From positions 25,836,498 through 25,900,497 of the forward strand of contig CM067343.1 of NCBI GenBank assembly GCA_034190875.2: DNA of 64,000 nt, in the 5' to 3' direction. The stretch's first letter is position 1. Every line of letters begins with the position of its first letter. Position numbers and translations under genes: made by a program. Shown here piece after piece: positions 23,791 to 37,159 of this stretch. This DNA comes from Urechis unicinctus (Eukaryota > Annelida > Polychaeta > Xenopneusta > Urechidae). The notes under the pieces are model-generated. The model was not told the DNA's origin and did no database searches. It worked only from the letters and a program-made list of their open reading frames with translations.

Positions 23791-24609
23791 TGACTTCACA
23801 ATCTTCCTTTATTAACCAGAAGTCACCACTGCTACTACAAAAATAAGTGATCAAGCGGGATTGCATTGAAGAAGGCAGTGCTACAGTTTTAGTGTGTACT
23901 TAATATACATACATCGATCAGAAAACCCAACCTCATTGTGAAACCGACTATTGAACAAAGCGAAATATTGAGACGGAATAATCATGTTAATTATAGTTAT
24001 GTTATCGCAAAAATACTAAAGCTTCCTCAGAGGTCAGATCGTATAAGTTAGTTAATGCTCCGTTTAGAGTTAATCTATACTACAATCCATATATTTCAGT
24101 TTACGTTTATCTGTCATGTTGGCCGGTTTGTTGCAGTCATTAGCCTGGAAGAAACGTTCACTAACTGTGCTGTATCACGAAACTAGTGTTTGTAAGCTCG
24201 AGGCTACATGCGTATAGGTGATCTAGCGAAATATGAATGCCCCGAGTTATCGTCTGATTCACAGCATGCAAAGCTAACAATAGGCCCATCCAAGATAGCG
24301 AAAGCTTCATTGAATGAAGCAAGCAGCATCATCAGGCGCTCTCCCGCGGTTGAAGAGTAGTGCTTGTTTGTACGAGGAATGATATTGATACCGCAATAAG
24401 CATCACAATTACCTTGACGACAGCATTTGCAACTGAGGACTTTGCAAATATCACTGTAGGTGTTATGTCGAGTGAGAACGGGATAGGGTGATTGTATACA
24501 ACATAGGTGAGAGAAGTGCATTTCTGCCGACTACGTAGAAAGATAACATATATTAAACACTCATGATCGGTTACAGATAACATGCATAGAACATTTGACA
24601 TTCATTGCA
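23791..24609. other. Unshared 0.8-kb segment inside block F
   Basis: In the second copy the flanking F matches are almost adjacent at about 60,440-60,450. Minus-strand open frames of 105 and 89 codons show no domain. No gene is called. Confidence 0.5.
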
Positions 24610-24760
24610 GATCGTAAACAATGTTAACTTACAATTCAATTTCTTTAATTATACAAATGAACGGAAAGACTGACTTCTGCTGTGGGATCGTAAATAGACA
24701 CATCTAGATGCTGTTCCAATGTGTCAACAAAATAACGCTTGATACCAGACATGACACGAT
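24610..24760 (+). repeat. Block F, last part, copy 1
   Basis: This block aligns with 60,450-60,610. It contains caatgttaacttacaattca, the string taaatagacacatctagat and the string ctgttccaatgtgtcaacaa, which are essentially identical in both copies. Confidence 0.85.
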
Positions 24761-27700
24761 ACATGAGAATTATGCAAAAGTGATCTCATTTGTTGATATC
24801 GAATCATTTTGAATTAAATTGCAACCGGGCCATTAACCATGATGCGTCTGAATTGCTCACCTTGTATGTTCGAATATTTATATCAAATTTACATTCATTC
24901 ATTACAGTCAACGCTGAGTAAACTGTGCATGATGTGTTGATAAATGACAATTTTTCACAACAAAGCTACCCTCGGATGGATTGCGTCAGTGAATAACAGC
25001 ACATAGCAATAACCTTGCATCATGACTGCCTTATAAGTAGTTGTTATTGATTACTGTGAATATCATTGCACATGAAAGAGAGGTAATAAATAATCACAGG
25101 GAAATTCTGATATTATGTATCAATGTGCTCGGTGCTAAGACCACGGCGTACAGTGGCTATGACTAGTACATCATACGTTGACGCAGCAAAGTCTTAATGT
25201 TATCATTGCATTCATTACTTGCAATTTACAAAGTAAGCAGAGGTACTGAGATCATCGTAGCTTGTCCCAATACGTCAGCTGGAATGGTTTCGATAACAAA
25301 GGAGTTAGGGCAGAATACAGTATTTAACATTTAAGGCATTTAACATTCAAAGTAAGCCTCGTTTGCATAGGTCCATGCAAATAGCAGGGTGAATGCATAT
25401 ATGCTGAATGAACAGTGTGCCATTGTAACTTGTCATTCAAAATCATTGCTCACAATTGACGGTATTGAAAGCAACCCAATGTACGGGGTTGTGAAACAAA
25501 GCGTCATTTTGCAATTTCAACAATGCATCCATTCTACAATCTTTCCGAAAACAAATGCAACACATTTAACATATTTGCCTGTCTGTTGAATGTGTAGCAT
25601 GTACGTATCGAATGTGATCGATTAGACTACCTGGTACCAACGATCGCGGCGGAAGTTAATTAACTCCCATTCTTATGCTTGATAGCTCAATTGCTATCCC
25701 CATTTATGGGAAGCTCCATTATTCATACAACCTTCCATTAATTTCATATCGCGGGTATGTGCAAAACAATGCACTTTAGCATTGACATTCTAGTTGGCGT
25801 TGTAAGACCACTGGAATAACAAGGCCACTGAGTTCTCAAAACAAGTTTATAAGGAGAGATAGAGGCATCTGAACTACGCCGCCATGCCTAACCACCAAGG
25901 TCTTTTGTCTTTATCGCTATATAGCTGTGGAAGGACAAAAGTACGCAATATTATTTATATGAAGATACATATTATGAACCATAAATCATATACTCTTAAA
26001 CAGAACTAAAATATTAAGGGTGGAAATAGCACGATTGCCGCAATCAATACGCTAAAGCATATATATCGATACACATTATATTGTATATGTATATGTTTTT
26101 GATGCCATCGATTAATTGAAATTAATATTGTTTCATATATATAGCGGCCACCCATTGCTCAACATTCCGCTTGTTACCGTTCAATATGTGCACATACGAA
26201 TTATGGTAATACCCAACTGCCTCTAACGATTAACGTTTAATTACAGCCACCGCTTTGTCATCACTCTCCAGTGTCGACCACAAATGTATACATTGCCTTG
26301 TATATTCATCTTTAATTCATCGCCGACAAGGCTTGATTATCAACCCCTCCTTCGTTTCTGACCACGTCAACGCTATTCATAATAATGTTAATCTCCCTTT
26401 TCCCTCTCAAGTATGGTTGCAACCAAACTTACAATTCGCCGTGCCACAATTGTCTGGTTAACGCATTAGCACTTTCGCGATTTGCAGGTAATTTTATCTG
26501 GTGTGCGGGTGCTACTGAAGTTGATTGAATGAGGCTTAGACTAGGAAACGCTAACAGGAAATAGCAATAGCAACATCCTTAGCAGCGCGATGACGCGTTA
26601 CCCATGATGACATATGCAGATATAATTAATCGCTAACCATTCTCAATAAACATGATCATTGCGGTTTTAGCAGCTATAGAGGGCTCAATAGGTTATATAG
26701 CTATAGGTAGCTGAAATATGCCACTATACCACAAAAGACCACAAATATTTGAAGTGGGCTGTTGTCGCGTTGACCCGACCATTGGTCCTTAAGTAATGTC
26801 AGGCAAACAACGAGAAAGGGGGACTGTCGAAGAGCAGAGCGAAAGGTAAACAGGTTACAGCAGGTATACACTCCGTGTGGTCTAGTAGGCATTCGATTTG
26901 CCTGCATCAATGTTTGCAATGCCATATCACCAAGGACATACGACCTTGGGCAATTGAATTACGCCGTAAGTGATTATAATGGTGTTCAGTGATTAGGTAC
27001 AAATCAACTTTTCAACGCGAGAAAATATTGTGTGCACATTCTCATAACACTCTGTCTAGTCAATCATAAGCATAAGGTGCATTGAACATGCCGATGAGAG
27101 GCAATTACATTTCAGGTACCACTTGAATTTGCCTTTTCACTGATGGTCTTGCCCACCCTGCGTCGGTATTTACCTCTGTCGACCCTAGCAGCCTTCCTTC
27201 ATAACCCATAAGCACTGCAGCTTCTGATTGGACATATCTCACCTAGATTTTGAGAACGCACGTGGTAAATGTGGAAATTGAAGACATAAAGTGTTGTGCA
27301 TTGAAAGTGGCCTTGGCTTAACAGTGACTCATATAAAGTCACCAACATTCCGACATACAGAATGTCACCTATGAGCAGTCACAGGACTGTAATTAATATA
27401 TTGCATTAGGATACCATATTTTTAAAGTTACCAAAATATTAAAGACGGAATGAAGCTGTAAAGCAAGACAGCGGTGTCATTCGGGTCACTCGGTGCAGCG
27501 CGCCCCTTTGTATCACCACATTAAAATTATGTCAAATCGAATGTATTAAGCCACAGCCCGTGTCAAACTGCCTTTGTCACTGATTGCCGGGTGTATACAT
27601 TGCACACAAACTTAACATAAATCCTCGAAACGAGTGACTTACGGTCTCACAGAAAAATAGTATAACTGTGCACGACGTGTTATATCGGTACAATTACATA

Positions 27701-28719
27701 TGCATGGCAATTGTTCTCGGCACTTTGATCTTTCTGCTTTGCGATTGCCCAATTTAGATTCATTCCAGACGCGAAACGACGCATTGTTTTAACCTTGTTG
27801 CTTTCGTAACGAACATTAAACCACGGCCGAAGATTTATTTTAATTCTATCTGGCCAAATGTTGTGCTGATTGTGTTACACTAACATTTCACTTATTTTGG
27901 GGATATGTATTTCAGTTGTCCATACAATGAACAACTGCTGCACTGTGCATAATATCAACGATATGTGAAACATTACGTTGAACTTCTTTCCTTGAGACTT
28001 TTGACAAACAATCGGTCTAAATGCTGTCGACTGCACAACAGGCAGACTCAAACTGTCTGTTGGTTACTAGGGCTGGTACACAACAAGCTGGCGTGTTAAC
28101 AGAATCACAATACAGAGTGTTCATTTTGGGTAGATATCCCTGCAAATCTTCGTTACCAATTGTAGAAACAGCTGGATCATGTATGCCTAATTCATTGACT
28201 TTTAATTGCTTACCCTTGTCCTCCTGGGGGCTTGGTTGTTGTACTGTTGTTAAGAACATTCTATTGCCAGTGACATTACGCAGATTGTATAGTCATTGTC
28301 ATACGTTGGCTTTATGATTCCTCAGACAACGGTTTATATGGGACGCGATGACCAGAAGTAAACTGCTCACAGCACATCACAGATTCGCAAAATACCTTAT
28401 GGTGATATAAACATCTGCTGCCTCTTGATTTATGTGTGTGTTCTAAATGTCATGTTTAACAGCGGCTGGATTTATAAAGGAGCAAACGGACCGTTGGCGT
28501 GCGGTAACATTGAATATTATATGTGTCAGGTCTTGTTTGCTTAAGCACTTCCTCTGCGTTTATGAACAGTGAATCTTGACTATGTAAAACGTTGGTTGTT
28601 TTAAAAGGTTATATGTATTGACGCACGGAAACACTACGGCTCCTCTGGGTATACTGAAGCCGCTACAGATATCAAAAAGATAAATGAGGTACGAGTGTGG
28701 TGTTTTCAATGCAAGATTT
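24761..28719. other. Unassigned DNA at the end of copy 1, no gene seen
   Basis: I found no match elsewhere in the window. Overlapping open frames on both strands at 28,017-28,317 read rather like protein but show no domain. A frame at 25,389-25,589 contains DGIESNP, which only superficially recalls the 2A-like motif of some LINEs. A short inverted repeat (gatagc...gctatc) sits near 25,681. If the unit model is right, sequence just left of 28,720 should match DNA to the left of this window. Confidence 0.45.
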
Positions 28720-29640
28720 TTTGTGAAATGCTGAATTTTGTAAATTGATAAAAAAATAATTTGATATATAACGGGTTTTACATTTTATCTTTAGGTGCTA
28801 TCGACATCATCCCCAGCAAGCGATTGCGATGCGACGTCTTCATTCCACTTTATTGTGATGAATTACTTCATATCTGGAAGAGTAATAAACACAGGGATTA
28901 TGTTTATCGTCCATTGACAATAAAGAAGAAAAGAAACAAGAAAGAAGCAGGTTTCAAAGAAGCACTGGGTACCCTATAACATGGACGATTGTATAATTTC
29001 ATGTAGCGTTATTCGTACTCATTATTAGCAATTTTGATGGACCAACAATCATCATGATCTCACACCTATGCTACAGCTTAACATTTTCTTGGTTATTGCA
29101 GGGTCATACAGCTGATGCAGTGGAACATTGAAACCTACACGCGATACTCCAGTATATGTTAACATGTTTATTTCTAAGGCTGTTCAAATTGAGTAAAGTA
29201 CTTTTCCCCGTACGAAAGTGGAGCAAGTTTGAGCAAGACCATTGTAATATATACGATAGAGATCAATACAATGGTGAAGATTTACACAGCGGCACGATGA
29301 TGGTTTAATGGGCAATTAAAGGTACCATTGAAATTAATGTATCATTGATAAGGCGAATATTCCGGTATTCTGCTTTATCATGAACTAAATGTCGACTTAA
29401 TTATGACAAGAACGGTAATGACAACTAACCACAGGTTCGGCTGTGTAAGATAAGACTCGATGCTAGGTGGAAGTTGCTGTATTCTCTTTTAGCGTCTGAT
29501 TTTGTAGGGAGTCGCTGATAAACAGTCGTAGTGCAAGTGTCGGCATATATTTTCTAATGCTACAGTATACTCACTCAGTATGGATATTTACCACGGCGGT
29601 TTCTCACAATATCTCGTGGATTCACTATTAAGTATATCAT
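28720..29640 (+). repeat. Block A1, copy 2
   Basis: This is the partner of 1-1,075. The match starts near an aaatgct.gattttg word at 28,725 and ends with ccacggcggtttctca and a short run to 29,640. The copy is shorter than copy 1 by about 110 bases near 28,925. The 72-codon frame at 28,761-28,979 has no conserved counterpart. Confidence 0.8.
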
Positions 29641-29860
29641 AAGCGGTGCATGTAAGAACCACAATTATCATTAGCATGTCTAATGCTGTTAAGTGTAATA
29701 TATTCCTATGGCATCGCGTTACTTTTGTCGAAAATGCGGTCAGGGTATATTTAATTTAGCTTGCTGTGCTTTGTAGGGAAGGTTCCTATGATAGCTGCAA
29801 TCCTGATGATGCTGAGAAAGTCAGTAGTAAACACATTAAAGCATAGATCCCCTAATAAAT
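29640..29860 (+). repeat. Block A2, copy 2
   Basis: This is the partner of 1,541-1,790, with gcggtgcatgtaaga and atttagcttgct in the same order. About 225 unassigned bases follow before A3. Confidence 0.7.
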
Positions 29861-30084
29861 AATTTTTGACACAGTAGTGTGATATAGCCGCAATAACTTT
29901 AATCTGCAAAAAAATCCCAATAGGCAAGATAACCACCATCTTTGGGTATTTGATAAATTAATTCAGGCAACCATATTTATTTTGTTTTGAATTAAATACT
30001 AACGCTTAAAGCTTGAGGTCGTGTATTGCTGTTGTTGGGTGCGGTTTTGCGCGGATGAGTTGCATCTAGCTACCTGCGAATTAG

Positions 30085-31205
30085 AAGGAATATCATTGAT
30101 ATCGAACGCATTCATGCCAATCAAAAAATGAACATACATCGTTTTCATACCTACCCTTTTTATCGAACATAGCTTATCATGTGATCAAAAATATTTGTGA
30201 TTTGTTATCTGGGTAGCTCTTACTGCAGAATTTTTAAACAAAGTATTCCATCGAAGCGCCTCTTTTGGTACTTAGGAGATACCCATACACTAACATATTC
30301 TCTGTTATCATTGATTGCTACTTCTAGTAATCAACTACTTTTGAGAGCAAAGGCGCTGTAACATTTTATGTTGTCTTTCTAATAGCCAAGCGGCCTTGAC
30401 GAGGTCCAATTGATATGCATGTTAAGACTGCATTTCTTTGAACACTAATGCGATCAGCGGTAGATGGAAAGTAGAGCCGTCATTAGCAAGGGTTTCAAGA
30501 GATGTTATTACTTGTCGTCAGTATATTTCCGGCTGTAATGCACACCACATTAGTTGTGATAAGTTTTCTTAATACTGAAGGTATTGAATGGTTGCAATGA
30601 ACAAATTCGCTGAAATTAATGTTCAAAGTCAATGGCATCGTAAAGGCATCCAAACAATAAAGAGCTGCAGCGGATATTGACAATGAGACGTACATATACG
30701 ACATTATGATATTAATAGCACAACATTGGTACCATGACTATGCTCCAGATTAATAGTTATTATGCATACCATGCATGTTGTTTGTAAGCGTAGTTGGAAA
30801 ATATGATTTAGTACTACAACATATGTGAGGTCTAAGACCGTGAGTTCTTACTTCCAATATAGCTTCCCATTGCGGTCTCATTGTATGGCTGTTGGCTTTA
30901 TCTATGCTTTATTCAATTGGCATAATCTCTAATCACCTAATCATTGGCTTTTACTTACTGTTTCTAATCAAAATATATTTCTATATGGTAAAGGTTTAAC
31001 TAATGAATTCACGAAGAAACACAATGTGCTCCCAATTAAAGCTGCAATCCCGGATAGCTTGTGAAAGTCAATCACCTCAGGTGCGACAAAGAGGTTCGGA
31101 ATCCTGAATCTAATGTCAACCAATAAGCGTACTCCGAATCTTATGTGTCAGTATAAACCTGCTGTGTAATCAGTGCTTACAACTGTATAAATACAATTTC
31201 TATTA
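30085..31205 (+). repeat. Block A3, copy 2
   Basis: This is the partner of 6,118-7,300. It includes the best conserved core at about 30,350-30,445. No reading frame is shared with copy 1. Confidence 0.85.
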
Positions 31206-32194
31206 CGATCAAAGCTGCAAAGGTGTATATAGTCAAAGTACAATATTGATTGAGCGAGGGTGTTAGTTGTACGTATATGCATCAGATTGTGGTTTATCAC
31301 AAACAAACCTCACCAATTTAGGATGATTCCTGCTATTTATTCGATTATTTAACAGTGATGCTCTTTAAGTACAGAAAGTGATTTGTCGCTCTGAACAATC
31401 AGTTAACGTGGTGATATTTAGTATATTTAGCTTTAGAAAATATTGTCTAGCCACGACGTGAGTGTCGGGAAGCATCCGATAAATCATATCGGCGTGAATA
31501 ATGAATTGCATTTGCTAAGATATCTGCCTTATCTCAAAAGCGTCGAACTTTCCGTCCGTAACGTTAAATATTGAATCTGCGTTATAAGAATGATTCTGGA
31601 CAGATTTGTATCATCAATTTCTAGCATGTCAGAGCTCGCATTATATTGGATACTTATCGTAAGAACCTCTTACATGGCATTGTGGCCTATTTTTTCAGTC
31701 ATCACATATCACACACCTTAAAAATGGACCGACATACCGCAGGCGACGCTATTCATTTTCTCGTCCGGTTCTTCCTAGTATGGTTTATGCAATAATATAC
31801 CTTTCAGAATCAAGTATAAAAGATATTCAATGCCGCTGTAGACTATTAACGCGTTCACTGCTCACCATTCACTGATGTTATATTGAATTATTAAAGTATT
31901 AGCCACTCCTGGTCTGTGACTAAAGAAATGCTTTACAATATGAGTAATTCTGCTAGTAGATGATAGAACGCTAGCTACCAACTATCGATCCATGTTCATG
32001 TTTGATGACTATAAACTGCATCGAATGACGAAGTCAACCGAATTAATTGCTCGCCAGAGAGCAATGGCCTAATTTCACACTCTGTAAGAAGGTTAAATAA
32101 TAAAGACAACCCATTTTCTCTCTGAAAAGCCACCCGAGTATGTTAACACGTAACGCCAGCCCACCATTGAACAGGGTGGGTAGGGGTTGGGGAG
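31206..32194. other. Unassigned DNA, no gene seen
   Basis: Copy 1 has only a TA-rich 0.8-kb stretch at the equivalent place. I see only short open frames. A G-rich word (ggtgggtaggggttggggag) lies at 32,176-32,195. Confidence 0.5.
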
Positions 32195-32350
32195 ATTTAT
32201 CTGGGAATCTTTCCATGCCTTGCTTCACATGCTGCGCCACCTAGCAGCTTATGTTATGAATCTTATGTCACACTTTTTACCGGCATATTGCATATTCGTT
32301 TAATAACAAGGATGTTCATATTACCATTACCCGAAGTGATGAATGACAAA
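32195..32350 (+). repeat. Block H, copy 2
   Basis: This block matches 61,490-61,635. Shared words are cacatgctgcgccacc / gacatgctgcgccacc, tgaatctta, and then a weaker run to a gaagtgat / taagtgat word. In copy 2 it lies between A3 and A4. Confidence 0.6.
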
Positions 32351-33254
32351 TGATAACAACAGCGTCAGACAAGTGGAAATTCCAACCATTCTGCTCTGTT
32401 TATCTTGCAGACATTTTTATGACTTGTTCTGCTGGTAATTAGACGAACAATCGATATTAGAAGTATCTAGCGTGAGATTAGCCAACAGGTTGCGTCTCAC
32501 ATATGTTGCATAATGGGCAAAATACTTAGATTCCCTTACCTCTGAAGAGAGAAACGATCCGATCAATCTAACCATTCGATCAGATCAAACCGTTGAACAA
32601 TTATTATTTAAAGCAGCATGAATTAATTATGTAGTGTTATTTTGGCCAACACATTGAGTAAATAACAAAATCATGAATTGAAACAATTGATAAACAGTAC
32701 ATTATAACCGCCGCCGATTAACGGGATAAGTAAAGTGATGGTTTGCTCAGGGGTGTAATTATAAATCGAAACGAGGCCTTTGGAGAAGATTCGATGTTAT
32801 CATTCAAATTATCGTTGTGGAGAAGGCGGAGGGAATACCGTTTTCGGCAATGACGCTGAGTCGATCAAATTGTTCGTCGATATAATCAAACGCATTTCAT
32901 ACGTAGAATAAGACAAAAAAATCCCGTTTTTCAAAGATACACATATAAATTCAAACAGCTAGATTCAATTGCTTGCAACGAAAGTCTTGATAAACAGTAA
33001 ACCCAAACCGAGTGCCCAGACAGCTACCGTTATAAAGCAAACACCAGCAGCGGTGAATGCGGATAAAATAGACACTGCAAGTCTTGATCGAGCAAACTGA
33101 GTGGTTTTCAGCGAAATCTTTGCAGCTTCTGGCCGAACTGTTTTGAAAATATAACAATCAACATCCACCATCTTTAAAGATCTGTATTTACCACTTGAAA
33201 GTCAACTCTTTTTTAACGGCGAAATGGGCTAAAAAGCGAATAAATAGAAATTAT
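32351..33254. other. Unassigned DNA with one candidate small gene
   Basis: This is a copy-2-specific stretch before block A4. Apart from the candidate membrane ORF at 32,965-33,171, I see nothing. Confidence 0.5.
32965..33171 (-). CDS. Candidate small single-pass membrane protein, 68 residues
   Basis: A complete minus-strand open frame begins at an ATG with strong context (A at -3, G at +4) and has an in-frame TAA a few codons upstream. It stops with TGA at 32,965. The N-terminal half is basic and polar (for example KTTQFARSRL). It is followed by a hydrophobic segment of about 30 residues, including SILSAFTAAGVCFITVAVWA, long enough to span a membrane, then a short KTFVASN tail. Small mitochondrial or reticulum membrane proteins have this plan, but I recognise no family. 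The stretch is not duplicated elsewhere in the window, so conservation cannot be judged. I see no clear poly(A) signal close downstream. It could be chance. Confidence 0.25.
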   Translation of the reverse strand: MVDVDCYIFKTVRPEAAKISLKTTQFARSRLAVSILSAFTAAGVCFITVAVWALGLGLLFIKTFVASN

Positions 33255-33960
33255 ATGTACTTGTAACACCTCAAAAATATATATGCCTTATTTTTGCACC
33301 AAATGTTTCACTACAACCTACATAAGGTATTTCTGATTTTGTATTAATGAATAATGTATATAATCAGTATTTCAAGTGAGTGCATCAATATCTATATATG
33401 CAAAGAGTTGATTGTCATGCACTGCTTGTTAAATAAAACCTAATAATGAATGACTACTCCTTGATTATCTTTGCGGAACTTATGGCTGAGAGTCACTTAT
33501 TGGATTACAAAAGTGCAAATTTATACGAACCACTTGATATTAATGAATATTGTGATATATCAATCCGAAAACTAAAGAGAAATGCCACTAACTCAACAGA
33601 TTTTATTAGTGAAGTACGTGTCACTTTGCGTAGCTTCGGGCAATAAAGTGAAATGGTTCTTAGTTATTCCGTGTTAGGTGGGCTACATATTGTTCATTAG
33701 ATGGCATCGTTCGGCGTCACTGTGTTTGTCAATAGATAGTTCCATAGATTTGTGTTTCCTGGTCTAGAGTAAGTAATGGTCACGACCCTGTCTACACAAC
33801 GCACATTATCACAAAAAAGCAGAACACGCCCCAACACAATGTCCAATGTTCAGAATTTTGGATGAATCTAAGAATTACAATGCTTATATTGAGAAGAGAT
33901 GTGCAATATATTGTAAACGTGCGAACTATTTTCTTCGGTGTCGCGTATGCGGATAAATCA
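33255..33960 (+). repeat. Block A4, copy 2
   Basis: This is the partner of 8,080-8,870 and, in part, of 39,890-40,400. It runs directly into A5, without the 1.65-kb segment found in copy 1. Confidence 0.8.
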
Positions 33961-33969
33961 ATGGTATCG

Positions 33970-34345
33970 TATTAAGTAATGGCACGTAAATGGATTCACA
34001 TCTTGCGATTCTATCAGCATTATACTGTCATCTAGTTGTTAATATCACCGTACAAAGCACGTGCTTTTGAGGCACTGTATAAAATACCCCCAATGCTAGA
34101 GGGTACTTAGGCAGTAATTCAAAAGCTCTGCCATAGGAGCTCAAAAACATAGCAAAAGACAAACAAAGGTCGATGGTTCGGCAAACGATTGGTTTGAGAA
34201 TGATTTCGTTTAGGCGGTTTCAAACGTAGTTTGTAATAAAACCATTTTATATCCTCACTTACTGATCGTCTATCTTTCATTTATTCAGCTCGGGGAAATA
34301 TATGTGCTAACCTCCTGATCCAGCCATGGGGCTATTAATCATTTT
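33970..34345 (+). repeat. Block A5, copy 2
   Basis: This is the partner of 10,520-10,930. It shares ggcagtaattcaaaagc and the following ct.ccatagg / ctgccgtagg word. Confidence 0.8.
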
Positions 34346-34369
34346 ACTATCAAGCTTCGAGTTGATGAA

Positions 34370-35190
34370 ACAGTATTCAGGTCAGCACTGTACAACTTCC
34401 TTTCTTTCATTTCGATAAAAACACACTCCTGCAGCAGGATTAAGGATCCTGAGCATCCGGCTGCCATGATGATTGCGGAAAATTCTCCTTTGTTTGTCAA
34501 TATAAGAGACAGACCATCACAGTGCATTCTGCACACTGGATTACCGTTCAGTGTTTATATTGTTGATGTCTTGCCTTATTGATACAAACATAGTTTGTAC
34601 ATATTGATGACTTATATGAATATTAGTCGATGTGGCTCATTATATAAAACGAATATATTTGCAGCCTAATATGCAAAGCAGAAATGGAATGGCGAGCAAA
34701 ATTATGACTTACACAAAACATATCAAAGAATGGCAGCAATTTACAATGTTTTGTTTTGCCGAAAATTTTCCGTTGGTAGCTATTGCATCATAAAGGACTA
34801 TTTTTTATCAATTTTTAGTGGACACTCATAAATGCTTCATAACCTTCGCTTTTCTGTATAAGTGAGTGATAATATTTATGGCAGGTTATAAGTATTTAGT
34901 TGGTGACATCACTAGGACCAAAGACAGTAGAAATATTTAATGAAATTGCATATGCGCGTAACCAAATATCACTTACTCCCACCATTCAGTTCCTAGCCAT
35001 CAACTTCGTCTCATCACGCTCAAACGCACACATCAACTTCAGGCACACTATCGCTACTTGTGCATCCCAACGTGACATTTAAGTTTTTAATATAATTTTT
35101 TGTTCTGATTAAAGCTGACAAGCTTAGAATTGCAGGCATCATAAGAATCGTCGCTGCAAATGAATGTACGCATGTGATATAATTTGTGAC
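34370..35190 (+). repeat. Block A6, copy 2
   Basis: This block aligns with 40,680-42,110, where it is interrupted by extra DNA. Landmarks are attcagg.c/gtgct, catccggctgccatg / catccagctgccatg, ttatgacttacacaaaacat / ttatgacttacataaaacat, and gtcgctgcaaat / gtcgcagcaaat. Copy 1 has no detectable A6. Confidence 0.7.
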
Positions 35191-36445
35191 AAGTGTCATG
35201 TGTAATCAGTTAACGGATAATGCTAGCAGTTATGCTGTGAAAATGATCAACATTGTAAGCACTGTTATCCATCTCATCTAAACTGTACATATCTTAGATT
35301 CAAAGGTTTATATCTATGTATAATCTAGTTTGTTTCGTTATCAACCGACACAACTTTTCGGTTACGCGTAAAATGTTTGCCTGTGTTCACATTAGTTTGG
35401 TGATTTGTTTTTGGTGACCAACTTGTCTCTACATTTTACACTTTTATACTTTGCGGTCTTCTGCTTCGTTAGCTTAGTCAAAGTGCTATGCAGCATTATT
35501 TCTCGAAGAGCTGAATTTTATTGAGATCATCTATTTATATGTGAAGTTGACGTGACTGCTTACCGATTCAATAACATGATGCCCTTTCGCAAATTCAAAA
35601 ACATATTTACACTATTGACAATTTGCATTCTGTCAAATTGTTCGATGCCTATTTCACTATCGATATCTATTTGCTATGATGCAACCAGCTTAGCTCTGGC
35701 TTAGTACAATCGAACCCATGAATACTTTCCAGAATGGTTAAAACAGAAATACCACTATGGGAGTTTGTGTAGTGCACACTGTCACATCTACCAGTTGCAA
35801 CGGGCTAATGAATTGAATTTCATGTCCATTCTGGTTGGTCACTTTTAATTAGGAAGTGGTCCAGTGATGGGTTCAGCATAATTGTGATTTCAGTAAAGAG
35901 AATAACGCTTCATAGTGTAATACAACGTATACTGTACACAGATATTTTTTAAGGGGTTTTGCTTATTTAACGTGCTAAAAGTCGGATGTGTACACAAACA
36001 GTTCCACGCAAATCGGTTCATTTTGCTGATCGCCAGCTTCCATTCGCATCTTGCAGTCTGAATGATGCTGTTGTCGATGGAACAATGGCAATCGTATTTC
36101 ATTTTCTACATTTTGGTAAATATGATGTTAAAACAATGAAATGGTTTTTATTAGTTGCACATTAGCCCTCAAAGTCTTCAAGCGTTTTAGCGCCTGGACC
36201 CAATGCATCAATTACAGTCTCATATATAAATGATGCTACAACTACATGCATCTTCTGGATAGTATGAATTTCGAAACTCCAGCATCAAATGTTAGCTAAG
36301 AGCATGTTGCCTGAATTTCAATATTTACTGTTCAACTTTTGCAACAATGCTTTACTGCGTTCCAGTTGCCAGCTATGTGGGTGGGGGAGAAGCTCTGAAG
36401 GTTCTGGAGGCACTGCACAACAAATAGATGCATTAATATATTCGT
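35191..36445. other. Unassigned DNA, no gene seen
   Basis: Only short open frames occur and I found no repeat match. Confidence 0.5.
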
Positions 36446-37064
36446 CTGTGTTGACCCCCTATGATTCCTACATTCTATCACATGGATAAGTTGTTCTGAA
36501 GCCTTCATTTTGTTGCTGAGCGACTTAACGTTTAAGACGTAGGTAAAATGTACTTGTTCTTCTCACAATATCTAAAAATGATTGCTTTAGAGCTATGGAT
36601 TAGATTGTAATGTTCCAGATGCATATCTGTGGCAAAACCCCCTCAGTTAATCGTGATTTGCGACGTTCTAAAAAACGCGGTCACACGTACTAAATTCATC
36701 CTTTACAAATGAAAATTCATTTCTTTAGTTTAAGATAATTGTACGATGAGATACATAGCTGTGTTGACCCCCTATGATTCCCACATTCTATCACATGGAT
36801 AAGTTGTTCTGAAGCCTTCATTTTGTTGCTGAGCGACTTAACGTTTAAGACGTAGGTAAAATGTACTTGTTCTTCTCAAAATATCTAAAACTGATTGCAC
36901 TTGAGCTATGGATTAGATTGTAATGTTCCAGATGCATATCTGTGGCAAAACCCCCTGAGTTAATCGTGATTTGCGACGTTCTAAAAAACGCGGTCATACG
37001 TACTAAATTAATCCTTTACAAATGAAAATTCATTTCTTTAGTTTAAGATAATTGTACGATGAGA
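36446..37064 (+). repeat. Direct tandem duplication, period 313 bp
   Basis: The segment from 36,446 to about 36,751 is repeated from 36,759 to about 37,064. It begins with ctgtgttgaccccctatgat and ends with gataattgtacgatgaga. By hand count I find 9 substitutions in about 306 aligned bases and no indels. This is much younger than the A-F duplications. Seven bases separate the first copy from the second. No coding frame spans the unit. Confidence 0.97.
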
Positions 37065-37159
37065 GAGCGACACCCACGCAATGACTACCTAATCAGGAAA
37101 TGACGCAAATGGCAACGATAGGCATGAGGATGCCTGTAATTATGGTGTGCATTTGACTT

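Noticed and set aside
25389-25589. DGIESNP in a 66-codon frame, resembling the 2A-like motif of some LINEs
   Set aside because: The essential NPGP ending and the aspartate position are missing, and no reverse transcriptase lies nearby.
28017-28317. 80-codon minus and 98-codon plus overlapping frames with protein-like composition and a possible gtaagc donor
   Set aside because: No recognised domain, and neither strand is favoured; kept only as a note.
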